Shown one piece after another: positions 1 to 5,753 of a DNA stretch of 5,947 bases (its first letter is position 1; each line of letters starts with the position of its first letter). The stretch covers positions 1 to 5,947 of the forward strand of contig JAZUCI010000042.1 of NCBI GenBank assembly GCA_045639045.1, given 5' to 3'. Under the pieces are notes generated by a model. The model saw only the letters and a list, made by a program, of their open reading frames with translations, ran no database searches and was not told the DNA's origin. The position numbers were made by a program, and so were the translations under genes. Source of the stretch: SIG402 sp045639045. GTDB taxonomy: Bacteria > Bacillota > Clostridia > Christensenellales > Borkfalkiaceae.

Positions 1-122
1 CGACGGATTAGCGAGAGCCGTTAGGCGAAGCGTCACGTTATTTCGCCCCTTCCCTTATCGGAACAAACGGTAAGCCTTTGCAAAATAAAAACGGGTGGTA
101 TTTTTTTATGATATAAAAAATA

Positions 123-152
123 CAAGCCCTTTGCTAAAAAGCAAAAGGCTTG
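123..152 (-). terminator. Rho-independent terminator, left repeat unit
   Basis: On the minus strand, a 12-bp stem (CAAGCCTTTTGC with GCAAAGGGCTTG, one G-U pair) closes a 6-nt loop and is followed by TATTTTTTATA. It is identical to the terminator behind the intact tRNA-Ala. Here it follows only the truncated tRNA tail, so it is probably a duplicated, second-line terminator. Confidence 0.8.
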
Positions 153-158
153 CAAGTG

Positions 159-179
159 TGGTGGAGATAAGGGGAGTCG
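159..179 (-). pseudogene. truncated tRNA-Ala 3' end (21 nt)
   Basis: These 21 nt are identical to the 3' end of the intact tRNA-Ala (357-377): part of the T-loop, the 3' strand of the T-stem, the 3' strand of the acceptor stem, the discriminator A and CCA. The match stops inside the T-loop, and what follows (180 onward) is not tRNA sequence. With no D-arm, anticodon arm or 5' acceptor strand it cannot be a functional tRNA. It marks the boundary of the 198-bp tandem unit. It may be a plain duplication scar or an attachment-site-like copy; the sequence does not settle which. Confidence 0.85.
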
Positions 180-320
180 CAAGGAGCGTGTTTACACGCG
201 ACGGATTAGCGAGAGCCGTTAGGCGAAGCGTCACGTTATTTCGCCCCTTCCCTTATCGGAACAAACGGCAAGCCTTTGCAAAATAAAAAGGGGTGGTACT
301 TTTTTATAATATAAAAAATA

Positions 321-350
321 CAAGCCCTTTGCTAAAAAGCAAAAGGCTTG
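321..350 (-). terminator. Rho-independent terminator of tRNA-Ala
   Basis: This lies 6 nt beyond the tRNA CCA end on the minus strand. A 12-bp stem (CAAGCCTTTTGC with GCAAAGGGCTTG) and a 6-nt loop are followed by the T-rich tract TATTTTTTATA. The position directly after a single tRNA suggests a monocistronic transcript. Confidence 0.88.
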
Positions 351-355
351 CAAGT

Positions 356-432
<77 letters not shown>

Positions 433-478
433 ACGGGAATATTTTGCCGTGCAAAGCTTTCCCTTTGCATACGTATAG

Positions 479-506
479 ATTATCATAAAACGAAACGGGT
501 AGTCAA
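479..506 (-). promoter_or_regulatory. promoter of tRNA-Ala
   Basis: On the minus strand, -35 TTGACT (501-506) and -10 GATAAT (479-484) are separated by 16 nt. Each hexamer differs from consensus at one base. The predicted start is near 471-473, about 40 nt before the mature tRNA. That leader contains a short inverted repeat (GCAAAG at 451-456 with CTTTGC at 463-468), which would be removed with the 5' leader by RNase P. Confidence 0.7.
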
Positions 507-557
507 CGATTTTGCAAGTTATTTTTGCGTTTTTCGCGCACATTTTTCACTTTTTAC

Positions 558-586
558 TTGACGAATCCCCACAAAGTAACTATAAT
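558..586 (+). promoter_or_regulatory. sigma-A promoter of the proBAC operon
   Basis: The -35 TTGACG (558-563) and the perfect -10 TATAAT (581-586) are separated by exactly 17 nt. The predicted transcription start is near 593, giving a leader of about 70 nt before proB. This is divergent from the tRNA-Ala promoter, with 51 nt between the two -35 boxes. No operator-like dyad overlaps the promoter. Confidence 0.88.
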
Positions 587-601
587 AAGAAAAAAACCAC
601 C

Positions 602-650
602 GCGTGCGCGTTACGCACGCAAAAAGAAGGTTGCGCAGTTCTTTGCGCAA
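602..650 (+). promoter_or_regulatory. two consecutive stem-loops in the proB leader
   Basis: Hairpin 1 pairs GCGTGCG (602-608) with CGCACGC (614-620) around a 5-nt loop. Hairpin 2 pairs TTGCGCA (631-637) with TGCGCAA (644-650) around a 6-nt loop. Both have 7 perfect base pairs and lie between the predicted transcription start and the proB ribosome binding site; hairpin 2 ends just 2 nt before AGGCGG (653-658). Neither is followed by a T-tract, so neither is a terminator. The leader is much too short for a T-box, the element known to control some Bacillus proline genes. A role in translation or mRNA stability is inference only. Confidence 0.6.
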
Positions 651-663
651 AAAGGCGGAAAGT

Positions 664-1431
664 ATGAGAATCGTAATTAAAGTGGGCACTTCTACCCTAA
701 CCCACGGCACGGGCAACTTAAACATTAAGCGTACGGGGGATTTGTGCAGGGTTTTAAGCGACCTAAAAAACGCGGGGTACGAAATTATTTTGGTATCTTC
801 GGGCGCAATCGGTATGGGCGTTGGCAAACTTGGGCTTCGCGAAAAGCCCACGGATATCCCCACCAAGCAGGCGGCTGCCGCCGTTGGGCAATGCGAACTG
901 ATGGATACGTACGATAGGCTGTTCCGCGATTACAACCACACCGTGGCGCAAATTTTGCTTACCAAGTCGGACTTTTCGCACGAAGACCGCCACCAAAACT
1001 TTTCCAACACCATTGAACGGCTGTTAGAACTGGGTGTTCTTCCCATCATCAACGAAAACGACACGATAGCCACCGAAGAAATTAAGGTGGGCGATAACGA
1101 TACCCTTTCGGCATTGGTTGCGGTTAGCGTAAAGGCGGATTTACTGCTTTTGCTTTCGGACGTAGGCGGTTTATACACCGCAGATCCGCATAAGGACGGC
1201 GCCGCCAAGCTGATTCGCGAAGTGCACGGGATTACGGATGAAATCCGCGCTTTGGCGGGGGGGAAAGGTTCTTCCCTGGGTACGGGTGGCATGGTAACCA
1301 AGTTGCACGCCGCTGAAATTTGTAACGAAGCGGGTTGCGATATGATTTTAATGAATGGGGAAAATCCCGAAAAAATGTACGGCGTACTTGCGGATAGCGA
1401 GGAAACCTACACCCGTTTTTACGCGAAATAA
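664..1431 (+). CDS. proB: glutamate 5-kinase, short form without PUA domain
   Basis: Glutamate 5-kinase (EC 2.7.2.11) phosphorylates L-glutamate with ATP to gamma-glutamyl phosphate, the first and usually proline-inhibited step of proline synthesis in the cytoplasm. The 255-residue protein is a complete amino-acid-kinase domain: KVGTST (6-11) and VSSGAIG (44-50) near the N-terminus, INEND (129-133) and GDND (143-146) for substrate binding, SDVGGLYTADP (165-175), and GTGGMVTK (196-203). It stops where many homologues, such as those of E. coli and B. subtilis (about 370 aa), continue into a C-terminal PUA domain; shorter forms are known in other bacteria. ATG 664 is chosen because the family N-terminus starts there and AGGCGG lies 5 nt upstream. 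An in-frame GTG at 604 would add a basic, non-conserved stretch. First gene of proBAC. Confidence 0.97.
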   Translation: MRIVIKVGTSTLTHGTGNLNIKRTGDLCRVLSDLKNAGYEIILVSSGAIGMGVGKLGLREKPTDIPTKQAAAAVGQCELMDTYDRLFRDYNHTVAQILLTKSDFSHEDRHQNFSNTIERLLELGVLPIINENDTIATEEIKVGDNDTLSALVAVSVKADLLLLLSDVGGLYTADPHKDGAAKLIREVHGITDEIRALAGGKGSSLGTGGMVTKLHAAEICNEAGCDMILMNGENPEKMYGVLADSEETYTRFYAK

Positions 1432-1443
1432 GGAAGAACTTTT

Positions 1444-2703
1444 ATGGACGAATTGACCTTACTTTTACAAAATGCAAAACTTGCCGCGCGTGAACTTGCC
1501 ACGGCAAGCGAAGGGGATAAAAACGCCGCCCTACTTCAAATGGCTTGCGCGTTAGAAGAAAACGCGGAAAGCATTTTAGCCGCCAACGCGTTAGACGTAG
1601 CGGATAGCAAAGAAAAATTGGGCGCGGTAATGATTGACCGCCTTACCTTAACTGCGGCGCGCATTGAAGGGATGGCGAAGGGCATCCGAGAAGTGGTTGC
1701 TTTAGAGGACCCCGTAGGCATTACGGTGGAAGAACACTTCCGCCCCAACGGGCTTAGAATTGAAAAGCGCACCGTTCCCTTGGGGGTGCTTGCCATTATT
1801 TACGAAAGCCGCCCCAACGTTACGGCGGACGCCGCGGCGCTTTCCTTAAAAAGCGGTAACGTTTGCGTGTTGAAGGGGGGCAAGGAAGCCTTCCGCACCG
1901 CAAAAGAAATCGTGCGCGTACTTCGCGAAGCCGTTGCTTCGGTGGGATTAAACCCCAACTGTATCAATATGCCGGGGGACGCTTCCCGCGCGGCGGCGCA
2001 AGTTTTAATGACCGCAACCGATTACGTGGACGCGCTGATTCCCCGTGGGGGCGCAGGGTTAATCCGCCATTGTGTGGAAAACGCCAGCGTGCCTTGCATC
2101 CAAACGGGTACGGGCATTTGCCACGTTTACGTGGATAAAGATGCGGACGAAGAAAAGGCGCTATCCATTGTGGAAAACGCAAAAACTTCCCGTCCATCCG
2201 TTTGCAACGCGGAAGAAGTATTATTGGTGCACGAAGATATTGCGCCCACCTTCCTTCCTAAATTACACGAACGGTTGGTTTCCGCGCGCAAAGAACAGGG
2301 GCTTACCCCCGTGGAACTACGTCTTTGCGAACAATCGGCAAAAATAATTAGCGGTGTTCCTGCGGGTAAAGAGGATTTCGATACCGAATTTTTATCCTAT
2401 ATTTTAGCGGTAAAAATCGTTAGCGACGTAAACGAAGCAATTACGCATATTGCGGACCATTCCACCCATCACAGCGAATCCATCGTAACCGAAAACGATA
2501 CGGTTGCGGAAGAATTTTTACTCCGTGTGGATAGCGCGGCGGTATACCACAACGCTTCTACCCGTTTTACGGACGGGGGGGAATTTGGACAAGGATGCGA
2601 AATTGGTATTTCCACCCAAAAACTGCACGCAAGGGGGCCGATGGGCCTACGCGAACTGACCTCGTACAAATACGTGGTACGCGGTAACGGACAAATTAGA
2701 TAG
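1444..2703 (+). CDS. proA: glutamate-5-semialdehyde dehydrogenase (gamma-glutamyl phosphate reductase)
   Basis: ProA (EC 1.2.1.41) reduces gamma-glutamyl phosphate with NADPH to glutamate-5-semialdehyde, which cyclises to pyrroline-5-carboxylate. It is a cytoplasmic enzyme and typically acts with ProB because the acyl phosphate is unstable. The 419 residues match the usual family length of about 415. Visible hallmarks of this aldehyde-dehydrogenase-fold family are ESRPNVT (121-127), KGGKEA (144-149), IPRGGAGLI (199-207), QTGTGICHVY (220-229), the catalytic cysteine in SRPSVCNAEE (Cys254), EFGQGCEIGIST (380-391) and LHARGPMGL (394-402). The start follows proB by 12 nt, with AAGGAAG overlapping the proB stop codon and lying 7 nt from the ATG. 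It is intact and cotranscribed with proB and proC. Confidence 0.98.
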   Translation: MDELTLLLQNAKLAARELATASEGDKNAALLQMACALEENAESILAANALDVADSKEKLGAVMIDRLTLTAARIEGMAKGIREVVALEDPVGITVEEHFRPNGLRIEKRTVPLGVLAIIYESRPNVTADAAALSLKSGNVCVLKGGKEAFRTAKEIVRVLREAVASVGLNPNCINMPGDASRAAAQVLMTATDYVDALIPRGGAGLIRHCVENASVPCIQTGTGICHVYVDKDADEEKALSIVENAKTSRPSVCNAEEVLLVHEDIAPTFLPKLHERLVSARKEQGLTPVELRLCEQSAKIISGVPAGKEDFDTEFLSYILAVKIVSDVNEAITHIADHSTHHSESIVTENDTVAEEFLLRVDSAAVYHNASTRFTDGGEFGQGCEIGISTQKLHARGPMGLRELTSYKYVVRGNGQIR

Positions 2704-2712
2704 GAGAACGAG

Positions 2713-3510
2713 ATGAAATACGAATTTGCCTTTATGGGCTGCGGTAATATGGGGGGCGCATTGGTGCGCGCGGTGGCAAAGGCCGTTTCCCCCACGAAAA
2801 TCGCTTTATTTGATAAAGACACCGAAAAAGCAACCGCTTTAGGGATAGAAACGGGGGCAACCCCCACCACCTTAAAGGACGCGTGCGAAAACGCGCGCTT
2901 CTTGGTTTTAGGTGTAAAACCGCAAGTAATGGATGCGGCGCTATTAGAAGCGCAAGAATATTTGCTTGCCCGTAATAACCTTACCTTAATTACCATGGCG
3001 GCGGGGCTTTCGGTTAACGCCGTACAAAAGGCGGCGGGAAAGGAATTCCCCACCGTACGCATTATGCCTAACACCCCTGCGGAAGTGGGGGAAGGTATGA
3101 TTTTGTACTGCCCCGTTAACGTAGATACCGCCACCCTGCAAGCCTTTTTAAGCGCGTTTGCGCCTTGCGGAAAACTAATGCAAATAGAAGAAAGTAAAAT
3201 AGACGCGGCATCCGCTTTATCCGGATGCGGCCCCGCGTTTTGCTATATGTTTATTGAAGCCTTGGCGGACGGCGCCGTGGAATGCGGTATTCCCCGCGCC
3301 CAAGCGTTAGAACTTGCCGCGCAAACCGCCCTTGGCGCAAGCAAAATGGTGTTAAAGCACATGAGCCCCGGCACGTTAAAGGATAACGTTTGTAGCCCGG
3401 GTGGCACCACCATTGCAGGGGTACACGCGTTAGAAAAGGACGGCCTTCGCGCCGCCGCAATGGACGCGGTACTTGCCTCCTACCAAAAAACCTTGGATTT
3501 GAAAAAATAA
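2713..3510 (+). CDS. proC: pyrroline-5-carboxylate reductase
   Basis: ProC (EC 1.5.1.2) reduces 1-pyrroline-5-carboxylate to L-proline with NAD(P)H, the last step of the pathway begun by ProB and ProA. The 265-residue protein has normal family length. The N-terminal Rossmann fold shows the dinucleotide motif GCGNMGGA (9-16) and VKPQ (68-71). RIMPNTPA (116-123) leads into the all-helical C-terminal dimerisation domain, which carries SGCGPAF (170-176) and the signature KDNVCSPGGTTIAG (223-236). It begins 9 nt after the proA stop; AGGAG overlaps that stop and lies 6 nt before the ATG, so translation is probably coupled. Having all three genes in one operon, the cell can make proline from glutamate without relying on unlinked genes. 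Two terminators follow. Confidence 0.98.
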   Translation: MKYEFAFMGCGNMGGALVRAVAKAVSPTKIALFDKDTEKATALGIETGATPTTLKDACENARFLVLGVKPQVMDAALLEAQEYLLARNNLTLITMAAGLSVNAVQKAAGKEFPTVRIMPNTPAEVGEGMILYCPVNVDTATLQAFLSAFAPCGKLMQIEESKIDAASALSGCGPAFCYMFIEALADGAVECGIPRAQALELAAQTALGASKMVLKHMSPGTLKDNVCSPGGTTIAGVHALEKDGLRAAAMDAVLASYQKTLDLKK

Positions 3511-3518
3511 CGATGATG

Positions 3519-3555
3519 AAAAGAACCGATCCCATAATTTAGGATCGGTTCTTTT
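3519..3555 (+). terminator. terminator of the proBAC operon
   Basis: A 14-bp perfect stem pairs AAAAGAACCGATCC (3519-3532) with GGATCGGTTCTTTT (3542-3555) around a 9-nt loop. It begins 8 nt after the proC stop. Its A and T tracts are built into the stem ends, so it can work in both directions, though its position favours proC. Confidence 0.88.
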
Positions 3556-3559
3556 ACAT

Positions 3560-3595
3560 AAAAAACACCGCGCCCTTACGAACGCGGTGTTTTTT
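3560..3595 (-). terminator. bidirectional terminator between convergent genes
   Basis: A 13-bp stem pairs AAAAAACACCGCG (3560-3572) with CGCGGTGTTTTTT (3583-3595) around a 10-nt loop. On the minus strand it lies 19 nt after the stop codon of the membrane-protein gene and ends in TTTTTTATG, a classic terminator. On the plus strand it would catch read-through from proC. Confidence 0.88.
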
Positions 3596-3614
3596 ATTTG
3601 CTTTTGGTTAAAAC

Positions 3615-4082
3615 TTATTTCTTTAACGCGCCAAGTAAAGTGCAAACGCCTGCACCTGCTGCACATGCAGCACCGATGATTGCGCCCGTACCAACTTTAA
3701 TGTTTGCCTTGAAGCTTTCGATAACCATTGCGCCTAATTCTTTGTTCAATTGAACGAAAGAGGGCATAAGGAAGAACATAACTGCTGCAACTGCGAAAAC
3801 TGCTACTGCAACGAAAGCGATTACGCCTTTACCCTTTGCTGCCAAAACTGCGCCAACGATGCAAAGAACGAAAGGAATAAGTGCTAATACGGAGAAGGTT
3901 AAGGTTTTCATTTTCATACCCATACCCATGTTTTCCGTAACGCCGATAACGGTTTGCAAACCGCTATAGGAACCTTCACCCTTCTTTGCCACGATTGCGG
4001 GCATGAACAGTGCTACGACAACTGCAACGATACCAAGGATCACTGCAATTTTGCCAAGTTTGCTTGCTTTTTCTTTTGCCAT
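3615..4082 (-). CDS. unrecognised small integral membrane protein, four predicted helices
   Basis: I do not recognise a family. The 155-residue product starts with a short basic segment (MAKEKASKLGK) and has four hydrophobic stretches, at about residues 11-32, 61-82, 86-108 and 131-152, the last rich in Gly and Ala; it ends LKK. The loop between helices 1 and 2 contains the odd run MGMGMKMK (52-59). No catalytic motif, lipobox or cleavable signal peptide is evident. ATG 4082 is chosen because AAGGAG lies upstream (4093-4098) and the predicted mRNA begins near 4125; the longer reading from 4133 would start inside the -10 box. Alanine is encoded by GCA in about 23 of 26 cases, unlike the GCG/GCC-rich neighbours. 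With a consensus promoter and a 5' stem-loop, this suggests high expression. It is convergent with proC. Confidence 0.82.
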   Translation of the reverse strand: MAKEKASKLGKIAVILGIVAVVVALFMPAIVAKKGEGSYSGLQTVIGVTENMGMGMKMKTLTFSVLALIPFVLCIVGAVLAAKGKGVIAFVAVAVFAVAAVMFFLMPSFVQLNKELGAMVIESFKANIKVGTGAIIGAACAAGAGVCTLLGALKK

Positions 4083-4099
4083 AATAAATACTCTCCTTT

Positions 4100-4124
4100 G
4101 TATTATTAATTTCTTTAATAATAC
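4100..4124 (-). promoter_or_regulatory. 5'-terminal mRNA stem-loop of the membrane-protein gene
   Basis: A 9-bp perfect stem pairs GTATTATTA with TAATAATAC around a 7-nt loop. The predicted transcription start is near 4125, so the hairpin would form at the very 5' end of the mRNA, 1 nt upstream of the AAGGAG ribosome binding site (4093-4098). Stem-loops placed like this are known to protect mRNA 5' ends from decay in bacteria; that function here is inference. Confidence 0.65.
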
Positions 4125-4131
4125 TTTAATC

Positions 4132-4160
4132 ATTATACGATAAAATCATTGATTTGTCAA
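4132..4160 (-). promoter_or_regulatory. perfect-consensus sigma-A promoter
   Basis: On the minus strand, -35 TTGACA (4155-4160) and -10 TATAAT (4132-4137) both match consensus at 6 of 6 positions, with the ideal 17-nt spacer. Upstream are A- and T-tracts resembling an UP element. It drives the small membrane-protein gene and lies in the gap after rsmI, which has no convincing terminator of its own. The only candidate stem there, TTTTCCC/GGGAAAA (4164-4170 with 4199-4205), encloses a 28-nt loop. Confidence 0.92.
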
Positions 4161-4206
4161 CCCTTTTCCCAAAAATTGTATCTTTTAACAAAGTAGCAGG
4201 GAAAAA

Positions 4207-5001
4207 TCAATCTTCAATGGTGTAGTGGTACAAACTGCTTTTGGAAACCCCGCGTTCCTTTGCCACGCGCTTGATGGCTTCCATTTTAGATAAGCCTTCG
4301 CCGATATATCGTTGAATATGTTCTTCCACGCTGATTTCCGCAAATTCCTCCCTTACTTCCGCTCCCGAAATAAGAAGAACGAACTCCCCTTTCGCCCCGT
4401 TAAAGCCTTGGGAAAGGGTAAAATGCACCGCTTCTTCGTACATCTTGGTAATTTCGCGCACGGCAACGGCGGTTCTATCCCCAAACGCTTGGTATAGGGC
4501 GGAAACGGTGGATTCCATATCGTGGGGGGCGCAGTAAAAAATTAAGGTGGCGGTTTCGTTTTTCAGTTTGCGTAGCACCGCGTCCCTTTCCTTTTTCTTA
4601 TCGGGCAAAAAGCCGTGGAATAAAAAGGGCGCGCCCATTCCCCCTAAAATTAAAGCGGGAACGAAGGCGGTGGTACCGGGCACCACGGTAAAAGGCAAGC
4701 CTTCTTCCTTTACGCGCGCAATCAGTACGCTACCGGGGTCCGAAATTAGGGGCATACCCGCATCCGAAATTAGGGCGATTTCCTTGCCTTCCCTTAAATC
4801 GGCGATAATCCGTTCGGCGGCATCCCTTTCGTTAAACTTATGGTAAGCAACAAGGGGCTTTTTGATTTCATAATGGGATAACAGTTTTAAACTGTGGCGG
4901 GTATCTTCGCACAAAATATAATCTACCGCGCGCAAAGTTTCTAACGCGCGAAGGGTGATATCCTTCAAATTACCGATGGGTGTTCCTACAACGTAGAGCA
5001 T
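4207..5001 (-). CDS. rsmI: 16S rRNA (cytidine-1402-2'-O)-methyltransferase
   Basis: RsmI uses S-adenosylmethionine to 2'-O-methylate C1402 of 16S rRNA in the decoding centre. The 264-residue protein belongs to the tetrapyrrole-methylase fold: VGTPIGNLKDIT (5-16), EDTR (32-35), SDAGMPLISDPG (79-90), VPGTTAFVPAL (107-117), GFLPDKKKER (130-139) and REITKMYEE (182-190). A C-terminal helical segment ending KRVAKERGVSKSSLYHY (244-260) matches the small helix-turn-helix-like tail of the family. It is slightly shorter than the roughly 290-aa homologues of E. coli and B. subtilis. FYCAPHD (155-161) replaces the more usual FYE(S/A)PHR. The start at 5001 has GGAGG 7 nt upstream; an open frame continues to 5178 but that part lies inside trmN6 and is not family-like. 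Its first 16 nt overlap the end of trmN6, implying translational coupling. Confidence 0.96.
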   Translation of the reverse strand: MLYVVGTPIGNLKDITLRALETLRAVDYILCEDTRHSLKLLSHYEIKKPLVAYHKFNERDAAERIIADLREGKEIALISDAGMPLISDPGSVLIARVKEEGLPFTVVPGTTAFVPALILGGMGAPFLFHGFLPDKKKERDAVLRKLKNETATLIFYCAPHDMESTVSALYQAFGDRTAVAVREITKMYEEAVHFTLSQGFNGAKGEFVLLISGAEVREEFAEISVEEHIQRYIGEGLSKMEAIKRVAKERGVSKSSLYHYTIED

Positions 5002-5672
5002 TGGTTTACCTCCGATTTTTCCACCGTCATGCCGGGTTTTCCCCCGCGCGCGCCTTCCACTAAAATTAAATAGGGGGCTCCCCCTTCGGTACGGGTTAAA
5101 AAGCGCAAGCGCTTGGGTTCTATTTGATATTCGCGCATAGCGCAAAGCACGTCCGTTAGGCGCTGGGCAACGTGGCAAAGGAACAGTTTACCGCCAAAGC
5201 GCAGTTTTTTTGACGCCACGGAGATAATTTCGCTTAAAGTTACGGTTACTTCCTGCTTGGCAATACGTTCGCTTAAAGTTTCCTTCCCTTCCCCGCTTCC
5301 CGCCTTAAAATACGGGGGATTACATAGCACCGCGTCGTACTTTCCGTTTTCGCTTGCAGGGATATCCTGAATTTTACCTTGCACCACGGTTACCTTTTCT
5401 TCATCCCCGTTTTTTATCACCGTTTCTTGCGCTAAAGCACACAGTTCGGGTTGCAATTCGTATAACGTAAGGGAAGCAATTTCGGGGTTTAAGCACATCG
5501 CGTGCAAACCCACGATGCCACACCCCGCGCAAAAATCCGCAACTACGTCCCCCTTTTTTAGTTTCGCAAAGCGCGAAAGGGCAACCGCATCCGAAGTGAA
5601 GCGGTATAAATCCTCCCTTTGCATAATGATTTTATCCCCGTAAAGGGTTTCACAGCGCGCAGTATTAGTCAT
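4986..5672 (-). CDS. trmN6: tRNA1(Val) (adenine37-N6)-methyltransferase family protein (YfiC/YabB-like)
   Basis: A class I S-adenosylmethionine-dependent methyltransferase of the TrmN6 type. In E. coli the family methylates N6 of A37 in a valine tRNA; substrate identity here is inferred. The 228-residue product has the family-typical start (LYGDKIIMQ, then FTSDAVALSRFA, 25-36), SAM-binding motif I as VADFCAGCGIVGL (44-56), an acidic motif II residue in YELQPE (71-76), and the N6-adenine signature NPPY (118-121). The C-terminal region (about 147-208) completes the Rossmann-type fold. The start is ATG 5672, with AAGGA 6 nt upstream. It overlaps rsmI by 16 nt. In B. subtilis the corresponding genes (yabB, yabC) flank yazA, a GIY-YIG gene, which is absent here. 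No clear promoter is visible upstream. Confidence 0.9.
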   Translation of the reverse strand: MTNTARCETLYGDKIIMQREDLYRFTSDAVALSRFAKLKKGDVVADFCAGCGIVGLHAMCLNPEIASLTLYELQPELCALAQETVIKNGDEEKVTVVQGKIQDIPASENGKYDAVLCNPPYFKAGSGEGKETLSERIAKQEVTVTLSEIISVASKKLRFGGKLFLCHVAQRLTDVLCAMREYQIEPKRLRFLTRTEGGAPYLILVEGARGGKPGMTVEKSEVNQCSTL

Positions 5673-5705
5673 AGCAGTTCCTTGTATCCGTTTAATTATG
5701 TTGAA

Positions 5706-5718
5706 CGCATATTATGCG
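5706..5718. promoter_or_regulatory. perfect 13-bp dyad upstream of trmN6
   Basis: CGCATA and TATGCG are exact inverted repeats around a single T, 33 nt upstream of the trmN6 start. It overlaps the edge of the repeat half-copy at 5711-5742. It could be an operator, or simply the tip of the repeat element; no regulator is identifiable. Confidence 0.4.
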
Positions 5719-5742
5719 ATGAAATTTGCAGCATTTTGCCGT
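5711..5742. repeat. half-copy of the intergenic palindromic repeat
   Basis: This 32-bp stretch matches 5823-5854 in the same orientation at 30 of 32 positions (differences at 5716/5828 and 5722/5834). It shares the core TTTGCAGCATTTTGCCGT. It also forms an inverted pair with 5759-5771 (CCGT with ACGG, GCATTTT with AAAATGC), so three related arms lie within 150 bp. Confidence 0.85.
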
Positions 5743-5753
5743 TGGTTTTTGTG

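Noticed and set aside
95..286. 63-aa plus-strand open frame across the tandem repeat
   Set aside because: It runs antisense through a tRNA remnant and terminator, crosses the repeat junction, has no ribosome binding site and has low-complexity basic content.
602..650. T-box or transcription attenuator before proB
   Set aside because: The leader is only about 70 nt, with no T-tract after either hairpin and no room for specifier and antiterminator elements.
604..663. Upstream in-frame GTG start giving proB 20 extra residues
   Set aside because: There is no ribosome binding site, only about 11 nt of leader from the predicted transcription start, and the added basic residues are encoded by the two hairpins. 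The family N-terminus starts at ATG 664.
3627..3692. Resemblance of the Gly/Ala-rich last helix to the ATP synthase c subunit
   Set aside because: There is no conserved acidic residue in the helix, the topology is wrong (four helices) and there are no atp genes nearby.
3615..4133. 172-aa longer form of the membrane protein starting at 4133
   Set aside because: That start codon lies inside the -10 box, upstream of the predicted transcription start, and it has no ribosome binding site. ATG 4082 has a good one.
5002..5178. N-terminal extension of rsmI to 5178
   Set aside because: It lies entirely within trmN6 in another frame and has no family similarity. The ATG at 5001 has a GGAGG site and a canonical family start.
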